From positions 1 through 62,964 of the forward strand of contig NZ_JAQSDA010000001.1 in assembly GCF_029945685.1 (NCBI RefSeq): a stretch of DNA of 62,964 nucleotides, given 5' to 3'. Source of the stretch: Polaromonas sp. Lineage in GTDB: Bacteria; Pseudomonadota; Gammaproteobacteria; Burkholderiales; Burkholderiaceae_C. This document shows, piece by piece, positions 1-10,330 of the stretch (the stretch's first letter is position 1; every line of letters starts with the position of its first letter). The position numbers and the translations under genes were made by a program. The notes beneath the pieces were generated by a model. That model made no database searches and had not been told where the DNA came from. It saw only the letters and a program-made list of their open reading frames with translations.

Positions 1-106
1 AGGCACATTCATCTTTTCCAGATTTTCTACGCCTTCAGCAGACGGCCAATTGACTTACCGCAAATCAGACTCACACTGGCGCTGAAATAGTCCGAGCCCG
101 TCGGCT

Positions 107-787
107 TCAGGTCGACACCCGTTCGTAGATAAACGTACACCGCGGCGCGCCTCTCGCAATCGTGTTGACTGGGGAGTTGCCGCGATGGAAGCGCATGATC
201 GGCGAATACTCGTTGAAAACCGTTTCGTCTGAACGGCAGAATGCCAGGGTGATCGCCGGATTGCCCATGTCCCTGAAACATTCGTGGAACCGACACCGGA
301 CGACGTCGAGCGTGACCCGGGAGTCCGAGCGTTGGATGCCGTCGTTCTCGTTGGTACTGATGAAACCTTCCCGCATCTGCGTTTCGTGCGCATCGTGGAA
401 GAAATCCCAAGTTCGAGCCTTTCCGCCAGGCGGGAAGTACGCCTTCCGCTGGACGGCACATCCCAGGTCGTGCAGAAAGGACTGGGTTGTGGAGAGTGCC
501 CGCTCGGCGCCCTGAGCCTTCACCAGTTCGTTATACAGGACGCCAACCAGCAGGAAAGTGTCTTTCACCCGCCGCAGTTGCGCGTCGTCGCCTGGCTTCG
601 AGAATTGCTTCTTGTAAGTTCCTGCGAGAGCGAAGAGTTTCGGAATGAGGACAAAGCGTCGCCAGCCGAGTACCGGCTGCAAGTGTCGGTTCAACAGCTT
701 GGGTACCGTGAACAGGAGGGTGCCCAAGCGACGCCGGGCGTCAAGGGCGGGATCCAGATGGGCGTCTGTTTTCATTTTTCGGCGCAT
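107..787 (-). CDS. L-2-amino-thiazoline-4-carboxylate hydrolase-like protein
   Basis: The C-terminal third matches what I know of the L-2-amino-thiazoline-4-carboxylic acid hydrolase family. It has an RCRF-x-ECFR stretch, an AFCRSDE block and a TIARGAPRCTF block, which carry the family's conserved Cys, Asp and Cys positions. Known members open a thiazoline ring in cysteine-related metabolism; the substrate here is unknown. The frame stays open upstream to about position 1024, but that part encodes debris of a copper ATPase, so I start at the ATG at 787. A second ATG lies at 775, and neither has a strong ribosome binding site. There is no signal peptide. Family moderately sure, start unsure. 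Confidence 0.6.
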   Translation of the reverse strand: MRRKMKTDAHLDPALDARRRLGTLLFTVPKLLNRHLQPVLGWRRFVLIPKLFALAGTYKKQFSKPGDDAQLRRVKDTFLLVGVLYNELVKAQGAERALSTTQSFLHDLGCAVQRKAYFPPGGKARTWDFFHDAHETQMREGFISTNENDGIQRSDSRVTLDVVRCRFHECFRDMGNPAITLAFCRSDETVFNEYSPIMRFHRGNSPVNTIARGAPRCTFIYERVST

Positions 788-811
788 GACGAACTCTGTT
801 TCAATCCGCGT

Positions 812-945
812 CCCGATCTGATGGACCTGCGGGTGCATTGGGTAGGTGTACTCGTTTTGCTCCGCAGTACGAACGGGCTCAGCAGTTTCATTGAATTGAT
901 GGGCCTGCCCTGGTGGCCGTGCCCCGCGTTTTGGTCGTGGTTCAT
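812..945 (-). pseudogene. Copper P1B ATPase N-terminal fragment
   Basis: From an ATG at 945 one frame gives a His-rich start (MNHDQNAGHGHQ) typical of proteobacterial copper/silver ATPases. In a second frame, at 812-850, comes YTYPMHPQVHQIG, which resembles the heavy-metal-binding domain signature YTCPMHPQVRQIG with its Cys replaced by Tyr. The two parts are in different frames, and nothing of the transporter body follows. The second frame runs directly into the hydrolase-like gene, so this is a junction scar from a rearrangement. A matching C-terminal fragment lies at 56953-57161. Confidence 0.6.
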
Positions 946-1128
946 ACCCACGCCAGCCAGATGCTGTTCTTCTCGTTGCATGATGTCGTTCTGCCTTTGT
1001 GGCTCCAATTGTCGCTACGCACATCCGAGGAGTGGCCGTGATTTCTGAAAGATTCGAAAAAATTAACCTAAGCTATTGATTTAAAAGAGTAAATATGGGG
1101 CGTCTCAGAAAACCGAAAATAAAGCACA

Positions 1129-1584
1129 CTAAGGCGTAGCCAACCCGTGACTTCCCCGCGCCGACTCAGCGAGCTTCGTTCCGTCTTGCAGCGACGCGAT
1201 CAGAGGGCAGGAAACGTTCCCCTTGCGCGCATGGCAGGCACACACCAACTCAGACAGCACGGTCTCCATGCGCGCCAAGTCGGTCATTCTCGCGCGCACA
1301 TCCGTGAGCTTGCGCTCGGCCAGGCTACTGGCTTCCGAGCAATGCGCACCATCTTCCAATCGCAGTAGTTCGGCAATTTCATCCAGACTGAAACCCAGCC
1401 GCTGGGCTGATTTCACGAACCGCACCCGTGTGACATCCGCCTCGCCATAGCGGCGGATGCTGCCATAAGGCTTGTCCGGCTCTGGCAACAACCCCTTGCG
1501 CTGATAGAACCGGATGGTCTCCACGTTGACCCCGGCCGCCTTGGCAAAAACGCCGATGGTCAGATTCTCCAACTCGCTTTTCAT
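1129..1584 (-). CDS. merR: Mercuric resistance regulator MerR
   Basis: MerR represses the mer promoter without Hg(II) and activates it by DNA distortion when Hg(II) binds. The 151-residue protein is close to the Tn21/Tn501 MerR I remember. It has the winged helix ([21 protein letters not shown]), the dimerisation helix, and the three Hg-binding cysteines at Cys82, Cys117 and Cys126. Against that remembered sequence the C-terminal tail differs slightly and is a few residues longer. It is transcribed divergently from merT, and the shared operator lies between the two starts. Identification is secure. Confidence 0.97.
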   Translation of the reverse strand: MKSELENLTIGVFAKAAGVNVETIRFYQRKGLLPEPDKPYGSIRRYGEADVTRVRFVKSAQRLGFSLDEIAELLRLEDGAHCSEASSLAERKLTDVRARMTDLARMETVLSELVCACHARKGNVSCPLIASLQDGTKLAESARGSHGLATP

Positions 1585-1589
1585 ATCGC

Positions 1590-1620
1590 TTGACTCCGTA
1601 CATGACTACGGAAGTAAGCT
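1590..1620 (+). promoter_or_regulatory. mer operator/promoter
   Basis: A -35 box TTGACT (1590-1595) and a -10 box TAAGCT (1615-1620) are separated by the 19-bp spacer typical of MerR-controlled promoters. The spacer carries the MerR dyad. Compared with the classic CCGTAC-ATGA-GTACGG, the right half reads CTACGG, a one-base loss of symmetry. The -10 also differs from the usual TAAGGT. Confidence 0.9.
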
Positions 1621-1655
1621 TACGCCATCCCATTCAGATTCGAAAGGAAACGCAC

Positions 1656-2006
1656 ATGGCTGAACCGCAAAATGGGCGCGGGGCGCTCTTCACTGGAGGG
1701 CTGGCCGCCATCCTCGCGTCCACCTGCTGCCTTGGGCCGCTGGTGCTGATCACCCTGGGATTTAGCGGAGCATGGATCGGCAACCTGACGACGCTGGAAC
1801 CCTACAGTCCCGTTTTCATTGGCGTGGCACTGGTGGCCATGTTTTTCGCCTGGCGGCGCATCTTCCGTCCGGCGCAAGCCTGTAAACCGGGAGACGTGTG
1901 CGCGATTCCTCAGATACGAGCGATCTACAAGTTCCTTTTCTGGGTCGTGGCCGCACTGGTTATGGTCGCGCTCGGATTCCCGTACATCGCACCACTTTTT
2001 TATTGA
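1656..2006 (+). CDS. merT: Mercuric transport protein MerT
   Basis: MerT is an inner-membrane protein that takes Hg(II) from MerP and passes it to MerA in the cytoplasm. The 116-residue product has three hydrophobic segments. The vicinal pair Cys24-Cys25 (STCCLGP) sits in the first, and a second pair lies in the ACKPGDVC loop near residues 76-82. Start is the ATG at 1656, preceded by GAAAGGAAA. The frame is open upstream to the -35 box, but that part is promoter. merP follows 15 bp downstream. Confidence 0.96.
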   Translation: MAEPQNGRGALFTGGLAAILASTCCLGPLVLITLGFSGAWIGNLTTLEPYSPVFIGVALVAMFFAWRRIFRPAQACKPGDVCAIPQIRAIYKFLFWVVAALVMVALGFPYIAPLFY

Positions 2007-2021
2007 CCACAGGAGCCCATC

Positions 2022-4452
<2,431 letters not shown>

Positions 4453-4628
4453 AGTTGCACCTGCATCATCAATAGCCGGATCGGACAGGTTGAATCAGTG
4501 CAACAGGAAGGGGATGCGCAGCCTGCGCTCAAGACATACCGCGGGTGGCCGTTCTCCACCTTTGGATCAGGCTAGATCGAAGTACGCTTGAGTCGATGGC
4601 CAATCGTTGTCTCCCCGGACCCATTGCC

Positions 4629-4976
4629 TTACTTGGCTTGCTCAAGCGCCACGACTGTGAAGCCTGCTTCGCCTTTTTCAGCTCGGAACAGGATTTTGTC
4701 GCCATGCTTGAGGCCCTGGAGCAGTGTGGCTTCCGGAACCTTGAACACCATTGTCATGCCAGGCATGCCCAGGTTCTCGAGTGCCTCATGTTTGATGGTC
4801 AGTTTGCTCTGTTCAAGGTCCACCTTGCGCACTTCACCGGCTGTCAGCCTCGTTGTGGCAGTCACCGTGCCCGTGTTCTGGGCGCCGGCTGGAGCGTCAA
4901 TCGCAGCAATGGCAAATCCAGTAGCGCTCATGGAAAGCAAGGCCGACGCAAAAAAAACATTAATCTTCGATTTCAT
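4629..4976 (-). CDS. CusF-like periplasmic copper-binding protein
   Basis: The 115-residue protein has a signal peptide (about 24 residues) and a CusF_Ec-type OB fold with GEVRKVD, LTIKHEALENLGMPGMTMVFKV and LFRAEK. The conserved His and two Met residues are the Cu(I)/Ag(I) ligands of this family, which acts as a periplasmic metallochaperone. It is one of three such proteins in the window (others at 10331 and 56170) and the most diverged. It is the downstream partner of the DUF4148-like gene at 5045-5407 on the same strand. A clear site, AGGAG, precedes the ATG. Confidence 0.88.
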   Translation of the reverse strand: MKSKINVFFASALLSMSATGFAIAAIDAPAGAQNTGTVTATTRLTAGEVRKVDLEQSKLTIKHEALENLGMPGMTMVFKVPEATLLQGLKHGDKILFRAEKGEAGFTVVALEQAK

Positions 4977-5044
4977 GGAAAACTCCTAAGGATATGAACG
5001 GATCGTCCGGATGGCCTGCACCCGGCTCGGTTCCTCGCTCCGTA

Positions 5045-5407
5045 TCAGTTGACGGATTGCTCCCGGAACAGGCGGCGCTCCGCGTCTGTCATGGCGAGGC
5101 TTGGCTTCGGGGTGTTGTGTGCAATGCTGTCGGTGTGGACAAGCCTGCCGTCCTGGAACGCATAGCTATGCTGTGGGGGGATATAGCCGACCTCGCCACC
5201 GACCAGCGTGCCGCCTTCAGCAGTCGTAGGTTTTTTGCGGAAAGCGTCCAACTCCTTTTCCACGTCTGCGCGGCTCTTGGTGCTTTGCACGGTGTGGGTC
5301 TCAAAGCCCTGTTCGCCGCCAACCCAGGTGCCGCCGCTGTTGGCAAAAGCTGCGGGAATGGCTGCACCGGCAAGGGCCAGGGCAAATACGGTTTTACGAA
5401 ACAACAT
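5045..5407 (-). CDS. Small secreted DUF4148-like protein, copy 1
   Basis: The 120-residue protein has a signal peptide ending near AFA-NSGG. It carries a DUF4148-like helix (SRADVEKELDAFRKKP) between two short repeats, GGTWVGGEQG and GGTLVGGEVG. Function is unknown; related small proteins are common in Burkholderiales. Start is the ATG at 5407, with AAGGAG seven bases upstream. The gene lies wholly inside one arm of a long inverted repeat. A second copy is at 9255-9617, identical for about the first 112 residues and then differing (RRLFREQSVN against RTLFQEQYAN). It is divergent from copR, with a putative CopR box between. Confidence 0.75.
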   Translation of the reverse strand: MLFRKTVFALALAGAAIPAAFANSGGTWVGGEQGFETHTVQSTKSRADVEKELDAFRKKPTTAEGGTLVGGEVGYIPPQHSYAFQDGRLVHTDSIAHNTPKPSLAMTDAERRLFREQSVN

Positions 5408-5528
5408 GATCAAACTCCTTTAATATCGATTGCAAGGTGTGGTTCCAACACTTGGAGCCACTGCGATGCAAACTCTGCATCACAGTTGTTAATGTAGAAA
5501 CCCAGCTGCGACACCACCCTGACCCGGA

Positions 5529-5546
5529 GATTACGAATCCGTTATG
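5529..5546. promoter_or_regulatory. Putative CopR box (GATTAC-N6-GTTATG)
   Basis: An imperfect dyad, GATTAC at 5529-5534 and GTTATG at 5541-5546 with six bases between. It lies 17 bp before copR and in the leader of the divergent DUF4148-like gene. It matches four other sites in the window (9115, 15917, 23147, 25721). Confidence 0.55.
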
Positions 5547-5563
5547 TACGATCGAGGCTTGTT

Positions 5564-6244
5564 TTGAAAATTCTGGTGATTGAAGATGAACCCAAGGCTG
5601 CCGACTACCTGCGCAAAGGTTTGACGGAAAACGGTTATGCGGTTGAAGTGGCCCACAACGGCACAGATGGGCTGCATGCGGCTGCCAACGGCGACCATGA
5701 CCTGGTGGTCCTGGATGTCATGCTGCCGGGAATTGATGGGTTTGCCGTTCTTTCAGCGTTGCGCACATTCAGGGAGATGCCCGTGCTGATGCTAACCGCC
5801 CGCGGCAATACCGACGACAAGGTGCGCGGCTTCGATCTCGGGGCCGATGATTACTTGGTCAAACCGTTTCAGTTTCCGGAGTTGCTCGCCCGGGTGAAAG
5901 CTCTGCTTAAACGCGGCCAGCCTGCGGCTGTGGAGCAGGTGCTCCGCACGGCCGACCTGGAGATCGATTCGGTACGCCACCGCGCCACCCGCGCCGGTCA
6001 GCGCATTGACCTTTCGGCCAAGGAGTTTGCTTTGTTGTCCCTTCTGGCCCAGAAAGCCGGAGAGGTTCTGTCGAGAACACAAATTGCCTCTTTGGTCTGG
6101 GATATTCACTTCGACTCGGACACCAACGTGGTGGAAGTGGCGATCCGGCGGCTGCGCGCGAAAATTGACGACCCCTTCGACGTAAAACTGATTCATACCG
6201 TGCGCGGCGTGGGTTACGTCCTTGAGCGCCGGGACGCGTTGTGA
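5564..6244 (+). CDS. copR: Copper-responsive response regulator (CopR/CusR type)
   Basis: An OmpR/PhoB-family response regulator of 226 residues. The receiver has the acidic pair E7-D8, the phosphoacceptor D51 (VVLDVMLPG), and T and K positions (LTARG, LVKPF). A winged helix follows, ending IHTVRGVGYVLE. It is expected to activate copper-resistance promoters after phosphorylation by the kinase encoded next. I use TTG at 5564 because a GAGG site precedes it by six bases and the protein then begins MKILVIEDE as in relatives. The first bases of the gene lie inside the inverted repeat. It overlaps copS by 4 bp. Confidence 0.9.
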   Translation: MKILVIEDEPKAADYLRKGLTENGYAVEVAHNGTDGLHAAANGDHDLVVLDVMLPGIDGFAVLSALRTFREMPVLMLTARGNTDDKVRGFDLGADDYLVKPFQFPELLARVKALLKRGQPAAVEQVLRTADLEIDSVRHRATRAGQRIDLSAKEFALLSLLAQKAGEVLSRTQIASLVWDIHFDSDTNVVEVAIRRLRAKIDDPFDVKLIHTVRGVGYVLERRDAL

Positions 6245-7677
6245 CACGGGGCTGGCGTTTCAGCTATTGGTCCAGAAACTCACTGGCCACGCGCATCGCG
6301 CTGGCCAGCGCCTTTTTTGGCTTTCTGATGACTGGCGGCGCGATTGTTGCCGGATTTTATGCACTGTCACACCAGCTTGATGCACGTTCAGCCGCAGAAC
6401 TGCTGGGCAAACGTGATCTTCTAATGCATGTGTTGTCCGAGATTCCGTCACTCGAAGCCGTCGACCCGAACAAACACCGCTTCGGCGATTTACTGATAGG
6501 TCACGACGACCTGCATCTCGCGCTGGCGGACCCCGTCAGCGGCAAAATCCTGACCAGTTTTTCACCGATTGCGACACAGTCCGCGTCCGCGCCGGATGCC
6601 TTCCCGGTCAGCTCAACGTCCATCCAGTCCTGGACGGCGACAACCGGCGAGCGGCTGAGTACGCTTCGCGGAAGCAGTCCGGTTGCCAACGGGATGACCG
6701 TGCAGTACGCCCTGTCGCTGGACCGACGGCACGACCGCCGTCTATTGGGGGGATTCATCAAGACAACCCTGGTGGGCTGGCCGCTGTTGCTGCTCGTCGT
6801 CGCGCTGGGTGCCTGGCTCAACGCGCGCACCAGTCTGGCGCCGCTGCGGCGCTTCCATCGCCTGGCGGCATCCATCGGCGCAAAGTCGCTCGGTCGGCGA
6901 ATATCTTCCTCCGGTCTGCCACCGGAACTCTACGAACTCGCAGAAGAGTTCAACCGCATGCTGGAGCGTATAGACGCGGGGTACCAGCGGCTGCAGGATT
7001 TCTCAGGTGAGCTCGCTCACGAAATGCGCACGCCGGTTGCGACGCTTATGGGAAGAACTCAGGTGGCGCTATCCCACCCCCGCACAAGCGCGGAGTTTCA
7101 GGAGGTCCTGGAAGGCAACGTTGAGGAACTCGAGCGCCTGTCTCGTCTGATCTCCGACATGCTTTTCATCGCGCGCGCCGACCACAATGAAGACCCGTTG
7201 AATCAAGAACGGGTAGAACTTGCCCAGGAGGCACAACGGGTTGCCGACTACCTGTCTTTGATCGCCGAGGAACGCGGCTTGGCCGTGGAGGTTACGGGCA
7301 AAGCCACCGTCATGGCTGATCGTTTGCTGGTGGAGCGCGCGATCACCAACCTCGTGTCCAATGCGATACGTCATGCAGTGGCTGAATCGAAGATACGTGT
7401 GGCGATCAGCGCAGGAGACAACAGTGTCACGCTGGCGGTGACCAACCACGGCGATGCCATTGCTCCGGAACATCTGGAGCGGATTTTTGACCGCTTTTAC
7501 CGGATCGATTCCGCACGTGCCAGGCTGGACGGCGGCACGGGGCTGGGCCTGGCGATTGTGCGCTCCATCATGCTGGCCCATGGCGGGCAGGCGATGGCGC
7601 AAAGCCGGTCGGGTGGTGAGGTGACTTTCATGCTGATATTTCCAGCGGCTGGTGTTAGTCCGTCAGGATTATCTTGA
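6241..7677 (+). CDS. copS: Heavy-metal sensor histidine kinase (CopS/CusS type)
   Basis: A 478-residue inner-membrane kinase. It has TM1 near residues 18-40, a periplasmic sensor of about 130 residues, TM2 near 178-198, a HAMP linker, and a phosphoacceptor H260 in FSGELAHEMRTPVATL. The N box (NLVSNAIRHA) and G box (GGTGLGLAIVRS) follow. The IrlS/CusS-type layout points to sensing of periplasmic copper or silver. Start is GTG at 6241, overlapping the copR stop by 4 bp, which implies coupled translation. The next gene is convergent. Confidence 0.9.
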   Translation: MTRGWRFSYWSRNSLATRIALASAFFGFLMTGGAIVAGFYALSHQLDARSAAELLGKRDLLMHVLSEIPSLEAVDPNKHRFGDLLIGHDDLHLALADPVSGKILTSFSPIATQSASAPDAFPVSSTSIQSWTATTGERLSTLRGSSPVANGMTVQYALSLDRRHDRRLLGGFIKTTLVGWPLLLLVVALGAWLNARTSLAPLRRFHRLAASIGAKSLGRRISSSGLPPELYELAEEFNRMLERIDAGYQRLQDFSGELAHEMRTPVATLMGRTQVALSHPRTSAEFQEVLEGNVEELERLSRLISDMLFIARADHNEDPLNQERVELAQEAQRVADYLSLIAEERGLAVEVTGKATVMADRLLVERAITNLVSNAIRHAVAESKIRVAISAGDNSVTLAVTNHGDAIAPEHLERIFDRFYRIDSARARLDGGTGLGLAIVRSIMLAHGGQAMAQSRSGGEVTFMLIFPAAGVSPSGLS

Positions 7678-7680
7678 ACC

Positions 7681-8943
7681 CTAGATCAGCTGAGATATCT
7701 CCATTAACGGCTTAATGCCCGAGCCGAAGCGGCTGATCGCATCCCGGTGGTCCTTGAGCTGGCTGTAAGGCAGGTAGCGGATATCCAGTTCTGACACCCT
7801 TGAAAACGCTGGGCGTCTGAGTTGCTGCGCCACCTCATCGCGCCGGTTGTCCGGGGCAACCAGGAACAGCGTGCTCCCGGCACCGACTTTCGTGCCCAGG
7901 GCCAAATCCAGCATCCGAACGATCCCGGAGTAAATGGAGGTGGAGTGCTCGACTTCGAATGCCGCGGCTACCTGCGCGCTGTCCCGCGCAAGCCAGACGA
8001 CATCTATCAAGCGAACCGACTCCAGGCCTCTGGCGGCATCTACAGGAAATTGCTCCAGGCATCCATCAGCCAGGAAGCTGTTTCCGTATTCACGGCTGCG
8101 ATCATTTGACGCGATCCAAACATCGAAACCGAGTGACTTTCCCAAATCGCGTAGCCAGCCCTGAATCTGCGTATGCGTGGCGTCGCTTTCTTGAGCCAAT
8201 GCCCACTGTTTCTGCGCGGCAGCTGACTCCTCGCGCACCCGCTGCAGGTCAGCCTCCCACCGTGCGACTACAACGGGATCGTCCATTCGGGGTGGCGCCT
8301 CATAACGGCCGCTCCCCACATCAAACATCAGCCCGGCGACGGCGCCCAAGTCATTGGAAAGCTTTTGTCGGTGCTGCTCATTCAGGCGAATCAATCCTTC
8401 GCGCATTGACAGGTAATGATCCCATCGCCCGAGTTTGACTTTTCCACCGGTCACTGCGTTAAAACCCTTAACGATCGCCGTGTTGAACGGACAAACCAGT
8501 GTCGGGTGGATGAAGTACAGCAGGTTGGCCACGGCCGGCCCCAAACCCTTGATGGCCAGCGCATCAATCTTGCGAATCGCCTCGATGACGGCTTCGGCCG
8601 TATCGCAGCAGTCGCACGCATTGAGCAACCTGGCAAAAGCATGCTGGTTCTCCGCACTCTCATAGATGTCAGGTATGCGCAGCTTGGGCTTCCACAAAAA
8701 CGCATGATCGGCGCCTTTGAATATTTGGCGCTGCTCTGCCACCGCCTCAACCACCGTTTGCAACGATGAGCCTCGGTACGTGTTGCCGAAGGTTCCGGCT
8801 TCGATATCGCGCACCACCTGACAGATGCCACGACGAATGGAACGGAAGTTTTTCAGACGCTCCTCCCACCGGAACCAGGTGTTGTAAGTGCTGTGGGGGT
8901 TCGCCTTCCAATGGTCAATCAGCAAAGCAACTGTGTTGTGCAT
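7681..8943 (-). CDS. Putative PD-(D/E)XK endonuclease with helix-hairpin-helix-like segment
   Basis: The 420-residue protein has two recognisable parts. Residues 125-165 contain IKGLGPAVANLLYFIHP, which resembles the helix-hairpin-helix region of DNA glycosylases. Near residues 273-335 are a conserved Asp (LIDVVWL, D314) and AAFEVEHSTSIYSG (E330, E332), the arrangement expected of a PD-(D/E)XK nuclease core. Similar proteins are often labelled restriction enzymes, but I see no methyltransferase nearby. Start is ATG 8943 with AGGGG upstream; the frame is open for 38 more codons. It lies between copS and the right inverted-repeat arm. Function is inferred. Confidence 0.45.
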   Translation of the reverse strand: MHNTVALLIDHWKANPHSTYNTWFRWEERLKNFRSIRRGICQVVRDIEAGTFGNTYRGSSLQTVVEAVAEQRQIFKGADHAFLWKPKLRIPDIYESAENQHAFARLLNACDCCDTAEAVIEAIRKIDALAIKGLGPAVANLLYFIHPTLVCPFNTAIVKGFNAVTGGKVKLGRWDHYLSMREGLIRLNEQHRQKLSNDLGAVAGLMFDVGSGRYEAPPRMDDPVVVARWEADLQRVREESAAAQKQWALAQESDATHTQIQGWLRDLGKSLGFDVWIASNDRSREYGNSFLADGCLEQFPVDAARGLESVRLIDVVWLARDSAQVAAAFEVEHSTSIYSGIVRMLDLALGTKVGAGSTLFLVAPDNRRDEVAQQLRRPAFSRVSELDIRYLPYSQLKDHRDAISRFGSGIKPLMEISQLI

Positions 8944-9114
8944 GGGTTTCCCCTGAGTTTCTGGTTGAGTGACTGTATCTGAGGTTGAAGTTGGATCATC
9001 GGCGCAGGGAATCTGAAGCCCCCGGTGTGGTAGAAAAATAGCTTCAGATCGTCGCACCTCGCGTTGATGGATCGTAAAGACGGGGCGGCTTTTTCAAAAC
9101 AAGCCTCGGTTGAA

Positions 9115-9132
9115 CATAACGTATTTGTAATC
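9115..9132. promoter_or_regulatory. Putative CopR box (CATAAC-N6-GTAATC)
   Basis: The same element as at 5529, read in the other direction, with one half-site perfect (GTAATC). It lies about 120 bp before the DUF4148-like gene that leads the copI-cusF-copA-copB gene set. Confidence 0.55.
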
Positions 9133-9254
9133 TGCGGGTCAGGGCGGTGTCGCACCTGGGTCTCTACATTAAGAACCGTGATGCAGAGCTTGCATCGCAG
9201 TTGTCCCAAGTGTTTGGGGCGATACCTTGCAATCGATATTAAAGGAGTTTGATC

Positions 9255-9617
9255 ATGTTGTTTCGTAAAACCGTATTTGCCCTGGCCCTTGCCGGTGCAG
9301 CCATTCCCGCAGCTTTTGCCAACAGCGGCGGCACCTGGGTTGGCGGCGAACAGGGCTTTGAGACCCACACCGTGCAAAGCACCAAGAGCCGCGCAGACGT
9401 GGAAAAGGAGTTGGACGCTTTCCGCAAAAAACCTACGACTGCTGAAGGCGGCACGCTGGTCGGTGGCGAGGTCGGCTATATCCCCCCACAGCATAGCTAT
9501 GCGTTCCAGGACGGCAGGCTTGTCCACACCGACAGCATTGCACACAACACCCCGAAGCCAAGCCTCGCCATGACAGACGCGGAGCGGACCCTGTTTCAGG
9601 AACAGTACGCCAACTGA
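9255..9617 (+). CDS. Small secreted DUF4148-like protein, copy 2
   Basis: Same product as the gene at 5045-5407 except for the last few residues. It has a signal peptide, a GGTWVGGEQG / GGTLVGGEVG repeat pair and an SRADVEKELDAFRKK helix. ATG at 9255 is preceded by AAGGAG. As first gene before the cupredoxin, CusF-like, copA and copB genes, and with a putative CopR box upstream, it is probably metal induced. Role unknown. Confidence 0.75.
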   Translation: MLFRKTVFALALAGAAIPAAFANSGGTWVGGEQGFETHTVQSTKSRADVEKELDAFRKKPTTAEGGTLVGGEVGYIPPQHSYAFQDGRLVHTDSIAHNTPKPSLAMTDAERTLFQEQYAN

Positions 9618-9629
9618 CCCCCGCACCAA

Positions 9630-9655
9630 GCCGGGCAGGGTGAACACCGCCCGGC
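9630..9655 (+). terminator. Possible hairpin terminator or attenuator
   Basis: GCCGGGC and GCCCGGC form a perfect 7-bp stem around a 12-base loop, just after the DUF4148-like stop codon. The tail is C/T-rich (CCTTCTCC) rather than a T run, so it may only reduce read-through into the cupredoxin gene. Confidence 0.4.
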
Positions 9656-9689
9656 CCTTCTCCTACCCCTACCCCTTAAGGACATTTTC

Positions 9690-10223
9690 ATGAAATATCA
9701 TCTTCGCACAGCTACCTTGGCGCTTGCTCTTTCCGCTGCTTCGGTTGTTACCTTCGCCGCTGGCTCCCATGCAGGTGGTCACGGTGAGGCCACCATTGGT
9801 CAGCCGGGGCAGGCAGCCAACGTGAGCCGCACGATCAAAGTCGACATGACCGACAACATGCGTTTCACCTCGGCCGACATCGCTGTCAAGCAGGGTGAAA
9901 CCATCCGCTTTTTGGTTACCAATTCCGGCAAGATCAAGCACGAAATGGTTCTCGGCACGCCGAAAGAACTCAAGGAGCACTACGCCATGATGATGAAAAT
10001 GCCCGAAATGGAGCACGCCGACGCGAACATGATCACGGTCGCACCGGGTCAAACGGGCGAAGTCGTCTGGCAATTCTCCAAGTCAGGCAAAGTTGATTTC
10101 GCCTGTCTGCAACCCGGCCACTACGACGCCGGCATGAAGGGCCTGGTCACCGTCGCAGGAACCGCTGGTGCGGCGCCTAACGCCGACACTCCCGCAGGCC
10201 ACAACGCAAGTCACAAGCATTGA
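9690..10223 (+). CDS. copI: Periplasmic cupredoxin, CopI-like, copy 1
   Basis: The 177-residue precursor has a signal peptide ending near TFA-AGSHA and a plastocyanin-like fold. The type 1 copper ligands are visible as KHEMV (His), then FACLQPGHYDAGM (Cys, His, Met). The C-terminal tail is His-rich (GHNASHKH). Known CopI proteins protect periplasmic and cytochrome targets from Cu(I), probably by binding or oxidising it. Two paralogues lie at 25950 and 55146. The gene follows the DUF4148-like gene by about 70 bp and precedes the CusF-like gene. Confidence 0.85.
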   Translation: MKYHLRTATLALALSAASVVTFAAGSHAGGHGEATIGQPGQAANVSRTIKVDMTDNMRFTSADIAVKQGETIRFLVTNSGKIKHEMVLGTPKELKEHYAMMMKMPEMEHADANMITVAPGQTGEVVWQFSKSGKVDFACLQPGHYDAGMKGLVTVAGTAGAAPNADTPAGHNASHKH

Positions 10224-10330
10224 TCGATCCGAATAGCCCGACAGCGTTTTTTGCCGGGTTCTCGCATCCCTGAGCGATACTTTTTTATATAACTTTTAAC
10301 TTTTTCAACTTCCCCGGAAATCAATACATT

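Larger units (their letters stand above)
5045..5570. repeat. Left arm of long inverted repeat
   Basis: This arm is the reverse complement of 9091-9617. The central ~300 bp look identical, because forward and antisense reading frames give the same peptides in both copies. The outer ends are diverged. The arm carries a DUF4148-like gene, the copR promoter region and the first few bases of copR. Together the arms flank about 3.5 kb holding copR, copS and a putative nuclease gene. Confidence 0.9.
9091..9617. repeat. Right arm of long inverted repeat
   Basis: Counterpart of 5045-5570 in the opposite direction. It begins at TTTTCAAAACAAGCCTCG, which mirrors the region over the copR start codon. 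It ends at the stop of the second DUF4148-like gene. The promoter part differs at scattered positions, while the coding part is nearly identical. Confidence 0.9.

Noticed and set aside
4454..4504. GTTGCAC/GTGCAAC inverted repeat after merA as a terminator
   Set aside because: The arms are seven bases with a loop of over 35 bases and no T run. It is too weak to call.
10232..10262. Possible terminator between the cupredoxin and CusF-like genes
   Set aside because: The GC arms pair poorly and the T run lies in the loop, not after the stem.
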